28,617 nt of DNA from an uncultured Collinsella sp. (GCA_900542635.1 UQOJ01000023.1:1-28617), one strand, 5' to 3'; counted from the first letter of the stretch, positions 14,433-22,242 are shown. Program-made: numbers and translations. Notes: generated by a model not told the origin, from the sequence alone.

Positions 14433-14596
14433 GGCGAGAAGCGCGCCATTCTTCTCCTCAGCTTTAATCCCAGAAGACCGAGGACGAAGGGACCCGATGG
14501 GTCTCCCTCTGAATGCATTCCGCAGCACGAAGTCCTTTTCAAACGCGCGAAGCGCGCCATTATTCCCCCAGCCAGTAATCCGCCGAAGACCGGACA
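14433..14596 (-). repeat. Two degenerate ~54-base direct repeats, period 111
   Basis: 14433-14485 and 14543-14596 share GAAGCGCGCCATT followed by a TTC-CC tract, AGC, TAATCC and GAAGACCG-GAC. Their left ends are GCG-AGAA-GCGC and GCGC-GAA-GCGC mini-hairpins. Between them is another hairpin, GGGACCC-GAT-GGGTC(T)CCC (14489-14507). An open - strand frame of 69 codons runs through both copies, but it lacks a ribosome binding site and I do not call it a gene. Confidence 0.65.
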
Positions 14597-14601
14597 TCGC
14601 A

Positions 14602-14728
14602 GGGTCCGCCATTAGTTTACTTTTAGGCACACTCCGCAGGACGCAAGAAGCCCTCGCCGCACGAAGTGCGCAGCGAGGGCTTCTTGCATGTCCGAGGACG
14701 TGCCTAAAAGTAAACTAATGGCGGACCC
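14602..14728 (-). repeat. 127-base covarying palindromic element, copy 2
   Basis: Arms 14602-14630 and 14700-14728 (29 bases) are perfectly complementary; the core 14631-14699 is 69 bases. The inner stem is GCAAGAAGCCCTCGC (14643-14657) with 14673-14687, capped by CGCAC-GAA-GTGCG. Eight of 29 outer base pairs and two inner pairs differ from copy 1 with full compensation. It lies 21 bases past the ppc stop codon on the - strand and is flanked on the left, like copy 1, by CGCA. Confidence 0.85.
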
Positions 14729-14749
14729 GGACGACTACAGGGCTATCGA

Positions 14750-17575
14750 TTACCCCGTGTTCTGCAAACCTGCCGAGACGCCGGTCACAGTCGAAAGAAT
14801 CAGGCTCATGTACTCGGCCTTCTTCTCCTCGGCCATCTCGTCCTGGTTCATACGCACCTCGCGAAGGGCGCGGACCTGGGCGATGGACAGGGCGTCGACA
14901 TAGGGGTTACGCACGCGAACGGCGCAGCCGAGCACGCGACGACGCTGCAGCGGCCATTCATCACCGACGATAGCAAGGACCCACTTACGGGTGAGCTGCA
15001 TCTCGGTGAAGACCTTCTCGGACAGATCCTGGCGATCGCCCAGGTGCAGATACATCTTGGCGATGCGCTGGTCGGTCTTGGCGATCGACATCTCGATGTT
15101 GTCAATGAACGTGCGGAAGAACGGCCACTCCTGGTAGGCAGCCTTGAGCTGGTCCAGATCGCCAAACTGCTCGCACGCGGTGCCCAGGCCGTACCAAGCG
15201 GCCAGGTTAATGCGCGCCTGGCTCCAGCTGAAGATCCACGGAATGGTACGCAGGTCGTCGAGCGACTTGGCGCCCAGGCCGCGCTTGGCGGGACGCGAGC
15301 CGATCGGCAGCAGACCGACCTCGGTCAACGGCGTCACGGTCGAGAACCACGGTGTAAAGTCCTCGGTGTTCAGCAGGTCCAGATAGCGCTCGTGGCTTGC
15401 GGCGTTGAGCTTCTCGGCCATATCCCAGAACTTCTGCGTGGTCTCGGTGTTGGTCTTCTCGACACTCGGGGCAGACTGCAAAAGCGTTGCAGCGGCAACG
15501 GACTCAACATGGCGCTGAGCCAGCGTGCGGTTGCCGTAACGGGCAAAGATGACTTCGCCCTGCTCGGTAAGCTTAAAGAAGCAGTTGACCGAACCCTTGG
15601 GCTGCGCCAGCACGGCCTTGTTGGCCGGGCCGCCGCCACGGCCCACGGCACCGCCGCGACCGTGCATGAGCACCAGGTCGATATCGTTCTTCTCTGCCCA
15701 CTTGGCGATGCGCTCCTGCGCGGAGTGCAGCGCGAGCATGGCCGTGGTAGGACCGGCATCCTTGGAAGAGTCGGAATAGCCCAGCATGACCTCCATGCGG
15801 CGGTTGGTCTGGGCAAGGCGCTTTTGCACCACGGGCAGCGTAAGCATCTGATCGAGCACGTCGACGCAGCCCTCGAGGTCCTCGAGCTGCTCGAACAACG
15901 GGATCACGTCGAGCTCGGGGACATCCTCCTCGTGTGCAAAGGACAGGTGCGCCAGCTCAAAGACGTCGGCCACATGCTGAGCGCTCTTGGTAAACGAGAT
16001 GATGTAGCGGTGCGCCATCTTCTTGCCGTAGCGCTTTTGGATGGAGCCGATAGCGCGGAAGGTATCGATGACCTCGCGCGTCATGGGCTGCAGGTCGCCA
16101 TGGATACCGTTCTCGTGGATATCCTTAAGGGCGCGGGCATGCACCACGGAGTGCTGACGGAACTCCATCTCGACCATATGGAAGCCGAAGGACTCGACCT
16201 GCCAGATGATGGTTTGGACCGGGCCGTAGGCAGCACGGACGGCACCGCAGGCGGCCAGCGAACGCTGGACGACGCGCAGGTCATCCAGGAACTCGTCGGC
16301 GCTGTGGTACATGGTGTCGGTGATACGACGGACGGTGGCGTTCAGGCGGTCGGCCATGACGAGCATGACGGCGCGATGCGGCTCGTGCTCGGAGATCAGC
16401 TCGGCGCGGGCCGTGTAACGAGGGCTCATCTCGACCTGATGGTTCCACAGGTTAATGAGCTCGGCCGACGGCTTGCTGTAGGTAGCCTCGAGCGTGAGGT
16501 TGCGGCCGATGTGGCGGCACTTGTCCTCGAGCTTGAGCACCATGTGCGTAAAGTACTTGGCGGCGACCTCACGGCTCACCTTGGCGGTGACGTTGGGGTT
16601 ACCGTCGCGGTCGGAACCGATCCAGCTGCCGGGATGGAAGAACGCCGGGCACAGCGGCGGCACAGTACCGGCCTTGTCGCCCAGCACCCAATCGTCAAAA
16701 CGACGATAGATAACGGGGATAACGTCGAACAGCGTGTTATCGAAGATGTCGATGATGGTATCGGCTTCCTCGACCGGCGTGGGCTTCTTGAGCGCGATGG
16801 GACTCGTACGCACCAGGGCGTCGATCTCCTGCAGCATATGGCGCTCGTTCTCCACCAGGTCGGAGCCGCCCAGACGCGGACGCTCCTCCAGCAGGTTGGA
16901 GATACGGCGGATCTTGCCCTCGACGGCCTTACGACGGGCCTCGGTGGGATGTGCGGTAAAGACAGGGTGGAACTCGAGCTTGTCGAGCAGCTCGTTGGCA
17001 CCCTCGACACCCAGCTCATTCACCAGCTGGTGATAGGCAACGGTAAGCTCGTTGGCAGGATCGACCTCGGTATCGGTCGACGCACCGGCCTCGCGCTCGC
17101 GCAGCTGCGCCACACGGTAGTTCTCCTCCGACAGGTTTGCCAGATGGAAAAAGCTCGTAAAGGCGCGAACGATGACCTGCTGCTTATCGAGCGGCAGGCT
17201 GTCGATCAAATCGACGACCTCACGAAATGCCACGGCAGTGGGCTCGTCGGCGGTGGGCACGCCCTGCTCGTCGACGGCTTCGTCGGCAGCGCAGGTACCG
17301 GGGTTGCCGGCATTGACCACAATCTCGGCTGTCAAAATCTTGTCGAACAGGTCCGCGATCTCGGGATCATACTCGCTAAGCACACGGCGCTCCAGGCGCA
17401 AGAACAGCGCCAGATTGTCGCGCAGCTCCTCGGGGATCTCGATCTCGGCGAGACGCTCCCTGGACTCGGCATTCGAGCCGATTCGGTTAACGAGGCGGTT
17501 GACCACGGCAGCGACGCGCGCCGCGGCTTCGGGTACAGACTGGTTGCTTAGGTTCTCAGCCACGTTTCCTCCCAT
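14750..17575 (-). CDS. ppc: Phosphoenolpyruvate carboxylase
   Basis: A 941-residue cytoplasmic enzyme that adds bicarbonate to phosphoenolpyruvate to make oxaloacetate, replenishing the citric-acid pathway and feeding succinate and aspartate formation. The catalytic histidine is H209 in FTAHPTEARRK; other signatures are GSDRDGNPNV, GYSDSSKDAG, the glycine-rich HGRGGAVGRGGGP loop, and the conserved C-terminal end QNTG. Two starts are possible: ATG at 17575, where GGAGG stands only one base upstream, or GTG at 17563 with GGGAGG four bases before it; the longer form is given, the shorter is quite possible. A TATAAT box precedes the gene and it appears monocistronic. Confidence 0.95.
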   Translation of the reverse strand: MGGNVAENLSNQSVPEAAARVAAVVNRLVNRIGSNAESRERLAEIEIPEELRDNLALFLRLERRVLSEYDPEIADLFDKILTAEIVVNAGNPGTCAADEAVDEQGVPTADEPTAVAFREVVDLIDSLPLDKQQVIVRAFTSFFHLANLSEENYRVAQLREREAGASTDTEVDPANELTVAYHQLVNELGVEGANELLDKLEFHPVFTAHPTEARRKAVEGKIRRISNLLEERPRLGGSDLVENERHMLQEIDALVRTSPIALKKPTPVEEADTIIDIFDNTLFDVIPVIYRRFDDWVLGDKAGTVPPLCPAFFHPGSWIGSDRDGNPNVTAKVSREVAAKYFTHMVLKLEDKCRHIGRNLTLEATYSKPSAELINLWNHQVEMSPRYTARAELISEHEPHRAVMLVMADRLNATVRRITDTMYHSADEFLDDLRVVQRSLAACGAVRAAYGPVQTIIWQVESFGFHMVEMEFRQHSVVHARALKDIHENGIHGDLQPMTREVIDTFRAIGSIQKRYGKKMAHRYIISFTKSAQHVADVFELAHLSFAHEEDVPELDVIPLFEQLEDLEGCVDVLDQMLTLPVVQKRLAQTNRRMEVMLGYSDSSKDAGPTTAMLALHSAQERIAKWAEKNDIDLVLMHGRGGAVGRGGGPANKAVLAQPKGSVNCFFKLTEQGEVIFARYGNRTLAQRHVESVAAATLLQSAPSVEKTNTETTQKFWDMAEKLNAASHERYLDLLNTEDFTPWFSTVTPLTEVGLLPIGSRPAKRGLGAKSLDDLRTIPWIFSWSQARINLAAWYGLGTACEQFGDLDQLKAAYQEWPFFRTFIDNIEMSIAKTDQRIAKMYLHLGDRQDLSEKVFTEMQLTRKWVLAIVGDEWPLQRRRVLGCAVRVRNPYVDALSIAQVRALREVRMNQDEMAEEKKAEYMSLILSTVTGVSAGLQNTG

Positions 17576-17607
17576 TCCTCCTTCTATGCACGTAACATGC
17601 GGTATTC

Positions 17608-17613
17608 ATTATA
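17608..17613 (-). promoter_or_regulatory. -10 box of the ppc promoter
   Basis: A perfect TATAAT on the - strand, about 33 bases before the ppc ATG. No good -35 box is present at 17 bases, which suggests an activator or other help. Confidence 0.6.
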
Positions 17614-17620
17614 GGCGCTT

Positions 17621-17709
17621 GAGAAATACTTTCGACACTGATTGCGCTTTACCACACAAAAGTATTTTCTGCATTGCAAAGGTTTTTGCCCTAAATGGTC
17701 GTATTTCTC
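17621..17709. promoter_or_regulatory. Three AAATAC motifs upstream of the ppc promoter
   Basis: AAATACTTT (17624-17632) is inverted at 17659-17667, and GAGAAATAC (17621-17629) is inverted perfectly at 17701-17709. The first copy lies where a -35 element would be. They may be sites for a regulator acting at ppc. Confidence 0.35.
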
Positions 17710-17727
17710 GGTGGGCGGCATACGTAA

Positions 17728-17763
17728 ACGGGGGCATTCCGCATAAAAGCGAAACACCCCCGT
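17728..17763 (-). terminator. Probable terminator of hisS
   Basis: ACGGGGG (17728-17734) pairs with CCCCCGT (17757-17763), with a smaller internal stem CGC/GCG. On the - strand GTTTACG follows, a short T-tract. It lies 57 bases past the hisS stop codon. Confidence 0.6.
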
Positions 17764-17820
17764 AACAATCGCTCTCCATGAGCAGGGCACGTTAGCAGGC
17801 CCGAAGCTCAAAAAGATGCG

Positions 17821-19134
17821 CTACAGGCGCTCGCGAACCGCCTCGACGACGTTGTCCAGATCGGCGAGCACCTCGTCATGGCTCTGCATGTCGCGCACTT
17901 TGACCTTGCCGGCGGCAAGCTCGTCGCCACCCAGGACCAAGATGAGCTTGGCGCCTACCTTATCGGCTTGCTTAAACTGGGCCTTGAGCGAACGACCCTG
18001 ATAGTCGGCCTCGGTCACGATACCTGCGGCGCGAAGCTCCTGCGTAATGGCAAAGACGTTCTGACGCAGCTCCTTGCCGGCGTTGGCGACATAGACGCAC
18101 GGGGCCTCATCGGCACCCAAATCGCTGCCAAAGGCCTGCAGGGCCAGCAGGGCGCGCTCAAAACCGACAGCAAAGCCGACGCCCGCCGTGGGCTTGCCAC
18201 CCTCGAGCTCGACCAGGCCATCGTAGCGGCCGCCGCCGCCGATGGAGCCGACGCCGGCGCCAGGGGCCTCGACCTCAAAGACAGTACGGGTGTAGTAGTC
18301 CAGGCCGCGCACCAAGGTGGGATCCTCGACATACTCGATACCGGCGGCATCCAGATAGCGCTTGACCTGCTCGTAGTGCTCGCGGCACTCATCGCACAGG
18401 TTGTCACCCATCAGCGGAGCCTCGGCCATGATCTCGCGGCAGTGGTCGTTCTTGCAGTCGAAGGCACGCAGCGGGTTGAGCTCGGCGCGCTCGCGGCACT
18501 CATCGCACATCTCGTCGGCGTGATCGAGGATGAACTGCTTAACCTGCTCGCGATAAGCCGGACGGCACTGGGCGTCACCCATCGAGTTGATGAGCAGACG
18601 GAGCTTGGAAAGATCGAAGCCCAAGCGCTTGTAGAACTCCATGAGCATGATGATGCACTCGGCGTCTGCCGCCGGATCGGGAGCGCCGAGCCACTCGATG
18701 CCCACCTGATGGAACTGGCGCAGGCGGCCCTTCTGGGGACGCTCGCCGCGGAACATGGCCTCGGCGTAGTAAGCCTTAAACGGCGTGGAGCCCTGGGGCA
18801 CCAGGTTGTTCTCCACGACGGCGCGCACCACACCGGCCGTGCCCTCGGGACGAAGCGCCAGGCGCTGCTTGGGCTTGAGCTTGGTGTCGGTGCCCTCAGT
18901 AAAGACGCGCTCCAGGTTGGCGCCGCTAAAGACGCGGAACATCTCCTTGCGCACGACGTCGGTCGACTGGCCGATGCCGTGGACAAAGACGTCCACCTGC
19001 TCGATCGCGGGCGTCTCGATAGGCTTAAAGCCAAACGGCTCGAATACGCCGGCCGCAATCTGCTGCATCTTTTGCCAAGCGCGCATCTCGGCGCCGATAA
19101 GGTCGCGGGTTCCCCCCGCCTTCTGTGCCTGCAT
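17821..19134 (-). CDS. hisS: Histidine--tRNA ligase (HisRS)
   Basis: A 437-residue class II synthetase that charges tRNA-His. Motif 2 is in LALRPEGTAGVVRA, the histidine-specific signatures are LVRGLDYYTRTVFEV and GGGGRYDGL, and the C-terminal 95 residues form the anticodon-binding domain. Residues about 215-265 hold six cysteines (CDEC, DCKNDHC, CDEC), a likely metal-binding knuckle in the insertion domain. A TTG at 19140 is in frame, but ATG at 19134 has AAAGG at a normal distance of nine bases. The gene is preceded by a TATAAT box that directly follows the terminator hairpin of the MFS gene. Confidence 0.96.
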   Translation of the reverse strand: MQAQKAGGTRDLIGAEMRAWQKMQQIAAGVFEPFGFKPIETPAIEQVDVFVHGIGQSTDVVRKEMFRVFSGANLERVFTEGTDTKLKPKQRLALRPEGTAGVVRAVVENNLVPQGSTPFKAYYAEAMFRGERPQKGRLRQFHQVGIEWLGAPDPAADAECIIMLMEFYKRLGFDLSKLRLLINSMGDAQCRPAYREQVKQFILDHADEMCDECRERAELNPLRAFDCKNDHCREIMAEAPLMGDNLCDECREHYEQVKRYLDAAGIEYVEDPTLVRGLDYYTRTVFEVEAPGAGVGSIGGGGRYDGLVELEGGKPTAGVGFAVGFERALLALQAFGSDLGADEAPCVYVANAGKELRQNVFAITQELRAAGIVTEADYQGRSLKAQFKQADKVGAKLILVLGGDELAAGKVKVRDMQSHDEVLADLDNVVEAVRERL

Positions 19135-19176
19135 GGGCAAACACCTTTCTTTTGTATCGCGTCATAGGTAGTGGTC

Positions 19177-19182
19177 ATTATA
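19177..19182 (-). promoter_or_regulatory. -10 box of the hisS promoter
   Basis: Perfect TATAAT on the - strand, 43 bases before ATG. Upstream lies the T-rich tail (GTTTTGTTTTTG) of hairpin 19200-19259, so terminator and promoter abut, and no clear -35 box fits. Confidence 0.6.
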
Positions 19183-19188
19183 CGGCAC

Positions 19189-19259
19189 AAAAACAAAACG
19201 CGGCGGCGCGTCTGACCGAACGAGGGTATGGGGGCTCGTTCGGCCAGACGCACCGCCGC
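19189..19259 (-). terminator. Long terminator hairpin (25-bp stem)
   Basis: Arms 19200-19224 and 19235-19259 pair with only two mismatches (C-A, A-C), both of which become G-U in - strand RNA, giving 25 unbroken pairs. On the - strand GTTTTGTTTTTG follows. It ends transcription from the MFS transporter gene. Confidence 0.85.
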
Positions 19260-19266
19260 TGTTTGG

Positions 19267-19328
19267 GATCCGTTTTCCTCCGTCTCTTTCGAATCACGTG
19301 ATCTGTTGAGGACGGAGGAAAACGGATC
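19267..19328. repeat. Perfect 18-bp inverted repeat with palindromic loop
   Basis: GATCCGTTTTCCTCCGTC (19267-19284) pairs perfectly with 19311-19328. The 26-base loop holds a second perfect palindrome, ATCACGTGAT (19293-19302). No T-tract follows on either side. Confidence 0.75.
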
Positions 19329-19340
19329 ATTTCGTAGGCC

Positions 19341-19402
19341 CGTGGCCGCCTTGGAAACCGAATGATGGTACGAGCATCCATTCGGCTTCCAGGGCGGCCA
19401 CG
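19341..19402. repeat. 24-bp inverted repeat downstream of the MFS gene
   Basis: Arms 19341-19364 and 19379-19402 pair with two exceptions, one G-U in each strand orientation, around a 14-base loop. It is the first of three hairpins met by transcripts leaving the MFS gene; there is no T-tract. Confidence 0.7.
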
Positions 19403-19438
19403 GACAGAACGGGGCGAACAGAAAAGAGCGACGGGCGT

Positions 19439-20743
19439 CTACTCCCCCGCCACGCTCGTGCGCAGCTTGGCGGCGATGGGCTCGGATGCCAGCAGGAACA
19501 CGAGCATGACCACGGAGCGCGCCAGGCACACAATCCAGGTGCTCGCAAAGGAGCCCGTGGCATCGAACAGCACGCCCGAGACGATGGCGCCCACGGTGCC
19601 GCCGACCATCTCGAGCGAGGTAATGGTGCCCGTGACCTTACCGAGGTCGGCCATGCCAAACTGCTTGGACGCGGCAATGGTAGGCGTGATAGTGCCCATG
19701 CACGTTCCGACACCAAAGCTCACGGCAGCCACGATGGGACCAAGATCGGTCGCGGGGAAGCACAGCGCCACACAGGCGACAATACACGCAACGGATCCCA
19801 GCACGTTGCCAAAGCGCAGGCCAAAGCGATCGTAGATGGCGCCGAGCGAAATCTTGGCGATAACGACGGTGACCATATAGGCCGAAAGCACCGTACCGGC
19901 CCACATGGGATCGTGGCCGCCCGTGACGATCTTGGCGCCGTTGACGGTAACACTCGTCATGTTGGTGACCTGGTTGGGCAAGATGGCGCCGTTAACGAGA
20001 CCCATAAAGAGGAAGGCGACGACGAGCAGCCAAAACGCCGGGCTCTTCTTGATACGAGACCAGCCGACGCTAACCTCGGGCGCCGTGTGCTCGTCCTTGT
20101 CGCCAGCCGTCGAGACGGACGGATCGCCCGGGTTCTCGCCGAGCGGCTTCAGGCCGATCTCGGAAGGCTTGGTGCGGAAGGAGTAAGCCGTGATGGGCAG
20201 TGCCGCCACCATGCAGACGGCAGCGAGTACCAGGAACGCAGAGCGCCAGCCCACACTCACGATAAGAGAGCTCACGATCGGCGAGAGAATGGCTCCGCCA
20301 AAGCCCGAGCCCGAAAGTGCGATGGAAATGGCAAGGCCGCGTTTAGCGGTAAACCAGTTGGCGGTCACAAGGCTAATGAGCAGACGGGTCGAGGCCACAG
20401 CGAAGCAGCCCGAAACGGCAAAGAGCACGTAGACCTGCCACAGCTCACCGACAAAGCTCATGCCAGCAAGCACCGCCGAGGTAGCGATAACGGTAAGCGA
20501 GCCCAATACGCGGCCACTCACCTTATCGGCAACATGACCGATAACGAGCGAACCCACGACACTCACCACGGTGGAGATGGCATTGGAGACGTTGTACTGC
20601 GCAAGGGAAATACCCAGGTCGCTGACGATCAGCGGCTGGAACAGGCTCATGCAATTGACAAAAATCGTGTAACACGTGGCCATGATCACGAAGCCGGAGG
20701 CCACCACGAGCCAGCCGGGGAAGAACTTACGCTGCTGGGGCAT
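19439..20743 (-). CDS. MFS transporter
   Basis: A 434-residue major facilitator superfamily protein with about 12 membrane segments and a central hydrophilic loop (residues about 200-235, rich in Asp, Glu, Pro and Ser). The start PGWLVVASGFVIMATCYTIFVNCMSLFQP and the loop GHVADKVSGRVLG after segment 2 resemble the oxalate/formate antiporter (OFA) and monocarboxylate transporter branches, so an organic acid is a reasonable guess for the substrate, without proof. ATG at 20743 is chosen over an upstream in-frame codon because AAAGGAG lies four bases before it. The gene is followed by three hairpins, the last of which is a terminator. Confidence 0.88.
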   Translation of the reverse strand: MPQQRKFFPGWLVVASGFVIMATCYTIFVNCMSLFQPLIVSDLGISLAQYNVSNAISTVVSVVGSLVIGHVADKVSGRVLGSLTVIATSAVLAGMSFVGELWQVYVLFAVSGCFAVASTRLLISLVTANWFTAKRGLAISIALSGSGFGGAILSPIVSSLIVSVGWRSAFLVLAAVCMVAALPITAYSFRTKPSEIGLKPLGENPGDPSVSTAGDKDEHTAPEVSVGWSRIKKSPAFWLLVVAFLFMGLVNGAILPNQVTNMTSVTVNGAKIVTGGHDPMWAGTVLSAYMVTVVIAKISLGAIYDRFGLRFGNVLGSVACIVACVALCFPATDLGPIVAAVSFGVGTCMGTITPTIAASKQFGMADLGKVTGTITSLEMVGGTVGAIVSGVLFDATGSFASTWIVCLARSVVMLVFLLASEPIAAKLRTSVAGE

Positions 20744-20782
20744 ACTGCTCCTTTTAGACAAACGAATAGCCTGCGCCGGGCG

Positions 20783-20872
20783 CCGGTAGTGCCCAAGATT
20801 GCCTTGAAAGACAAGGGCATAGGCCTTACGGCCATGCCCGCAGGCTTGAAAGGCAAGGTTGGGTGCTACCGG
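20783..20872 (-). terminator. Nested inverted repeats ending the amidohydrolase gene
   Basis: The inner hairpin GGGCAT(A)GGCC-TTAC-GGCCATGCCC (20815-20839) is followed on the - strand by TTGTCTTTC and looks like a terminator. Outside it, 20783-20805 and 20850-20872 are complementary at 19 of 23 positions, two more being G-T. The right outer arm contains the stop codon of the amidohydrolase. Confidence 0.55.
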
Positions 20873-22164
20873 TGGTCGGCGATATAGCCCAAAGCGACGG
20901 CGGTATAGGCCGCGGCACCGAGCGGCAGCTCGGCATCGTTAAAACGTGCCTTGGGATGGTGCTGGGCAAAGTGTTCGTCCGTATCGGTCACAGCCGCGCC
21001 CACGGTAAAGTACGCACTCGGAATCTTGCTCGAGATAAGCGCGAAGTCCTCACTCGCCATGGCATGGAAAAGCGGCAAGAAAGCCGCCTTGGGCAGCACT
21101 GCGCCCACGTAGCCAAGCGACGCCTGAGTCATATCGCTGTCGAGTACAAGCGGCGGAACATCCGAAAGCGTCTCGATGGTCGCCGGCGTACGATATGTTG
21201 TGGCAACGCCGTTAACGACCTCCGCGATGCGGGTCTTGAGGTGCTCCATGAGCTCAACATCAAAGCCGCGCAGCGTTCCCTCGAGCACGCAGGTGTCGGG
21301 GATGACGTTGGCCGCCAAGCCGCCAGCAAACTTACCAACGGTAAGTGCGACTTCCTTGGCCGCCGGCACCTCGCGGGCGATAAGCTCCTGGAGCGCCAGG
21401 TGCACATGGACGCCGGCCGTGATGGGGTCGATGCAGATCTCGGGGCTCGAGCCATGGCCGCCCTTGCCCTGGAGCGTGATGCGGAAACCGTACACGCCCG
21501 AAAGCGCTGGACTGCCGTAGAGCACCAGGCCAAGCGGCGACTGGCTGTTGACATGCATGGCAAAGGCCGCCTGAGGGCGCGGGTTCTCGAGCAAGCCGTC
21601 GGCGATGGCGGCGCGGGCGCCCTCGAAGGTCTCCTCGCCCGGCTGGAACAGCAGTTTGACGGTGGCATTGGCGTCGACGAGCTCGGCCTCGCGGGCCTTG
21701 AGCAGGCGCGCCGCACCAAGCAGCGCCGTCGCGTGCATATCGTGACCGCAAGCATGCATGCAGCCATTGGTGGATGCAAAGGGCTCGCCGGATTCCTCGA
21801 CAACGGGCAGGGCATCCATATCGCCTCGGAGCATGACGACCGTTCCGGCCTGCTCGTCCTTGCACGTGCCATTGCCCTGAGCGGCCGCGGCCGCACCGGC
21901 ACCGATCAGGCCAACGACGCAGGAACCGTCGACGAGCGTGGTATGGGGGATGTCCATCTCGTCCAGACGCGCCTGGATATAGGCAGACGTCTGCGGAAGA
22001 TTGTTACCGAGCTCAGGCATCTGGTGTAGATCGTGTCGCCACGCAGCGAGCTCGTCTGCAAAAGCCTGAGCTTCTGCGACAAGACCGTCACCGATAGCGG
22101 TCTGCGCCGCTGTGGTAGCCTGAGGCGCTGGTTGCGGTTGAAAATCGGACAGAGCTGGTGCCAT
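20866..22164 (-). CDS. M20-family amidohydrolase/peptidase
   Basis: A 432-residue zinc or cobalt metallohydrolase of the M20D type (hippurate hydrolase/N-acyl-amino-acid amidohydrolase), predicted to cleave acyl groups from amino acids or similar amides in the cytoplasm. The N-terminal RHDLHQMPELGNN is typical. Metal-site motifs are GDMDALPVVE, CMHACGHDMHATALLG, LLFQPGEETFEGA and MHVNSQSPLG; the dimerisation domain follows GKGGHGSSP, and MASEDF and a late HHP occur near the end. The open frame extends far upstream, but ATG at 22164 is chosen because TGGAGGG lies five bases before it and homology-like sequence starts after it. Alanine-rich and glutamine-rich residues 1-35 are probably disordered. 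Confidence 0.9.
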   Translation of the reverse strand: MAPALSDFQPQPAPQATTAAQTAIGDGLVAEAQAFADELAAWRHDLHQMPELGNNLPQTSAYIQARLDEMDIPHTTLVDGSCVVGLIGAGAAAAAQGNGTCKDEQAGTVVMLRGDMDALPVVEESGEPFASTNGCMHACGHDMHATALLGAARLLKAREAELVDANATVKLLFQPGEETFEGARAAIADGLLENPRPQAAFAMHVNSQSPLGLVLYGSPALSGVYGFRITLQGKGGHGSSPEICIDPITAGVHVHLALQELIAREVPAAKEVALTVGKFAGGLAANVIPDTCVLEGTLRGFDVELMEHLKTRIAEVVNGVATTYRTPATIETLSDVPPLVLDSDMTQASLGYVGAVLPKAAFLPLFHAMASEDFALISSKIPSAYFTVGAAVTDTDEHFAQHHPKARFNDAELPLGAAAYTAVALGYIADHR

Positions 22165-22194
22165 AGATGCCCTCCAGTAACGTTTTTGCAGCAC

Positions 22195-22216
22195 GCACTT
22201 TGATAGCGTAAAGTGC
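22195..22216. promoter_or_regulatory. 7-bp inverted repeat upstream of the amidohydrolase
   Basis: GCACTTT (22195-22201) and AAAGTGC (22210-22216) are separated by eight bases and lie 31 bases before the start codon. It could be an operator at the promoter of this gene; no regulator gene is adjacent. Confidence 0.4.
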
Positions 22217-22242
22217 AAGGCACAACTGTAAGGGCATGACAT

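Noticed and set aside
14421..14630. Small - strand frames of 63 and 69 codons in the ppc-larA gap
   Set aside because: They run through tandem repeats and one arm of the 127-base element, have no ribosome binding site, and their repeated peptides follow from the DNA repeat period of 111 (a multiple of three).
12055..14728. The two 127-base palindromes as terminal inverted repeats of a 2.7-kb composite transposon carrying larD and larA
   Set aside because: Each copy is a complete palindrome on its own, there is no transposase between them and no target-site duplication is seen. A genome comparison could still revisit this.
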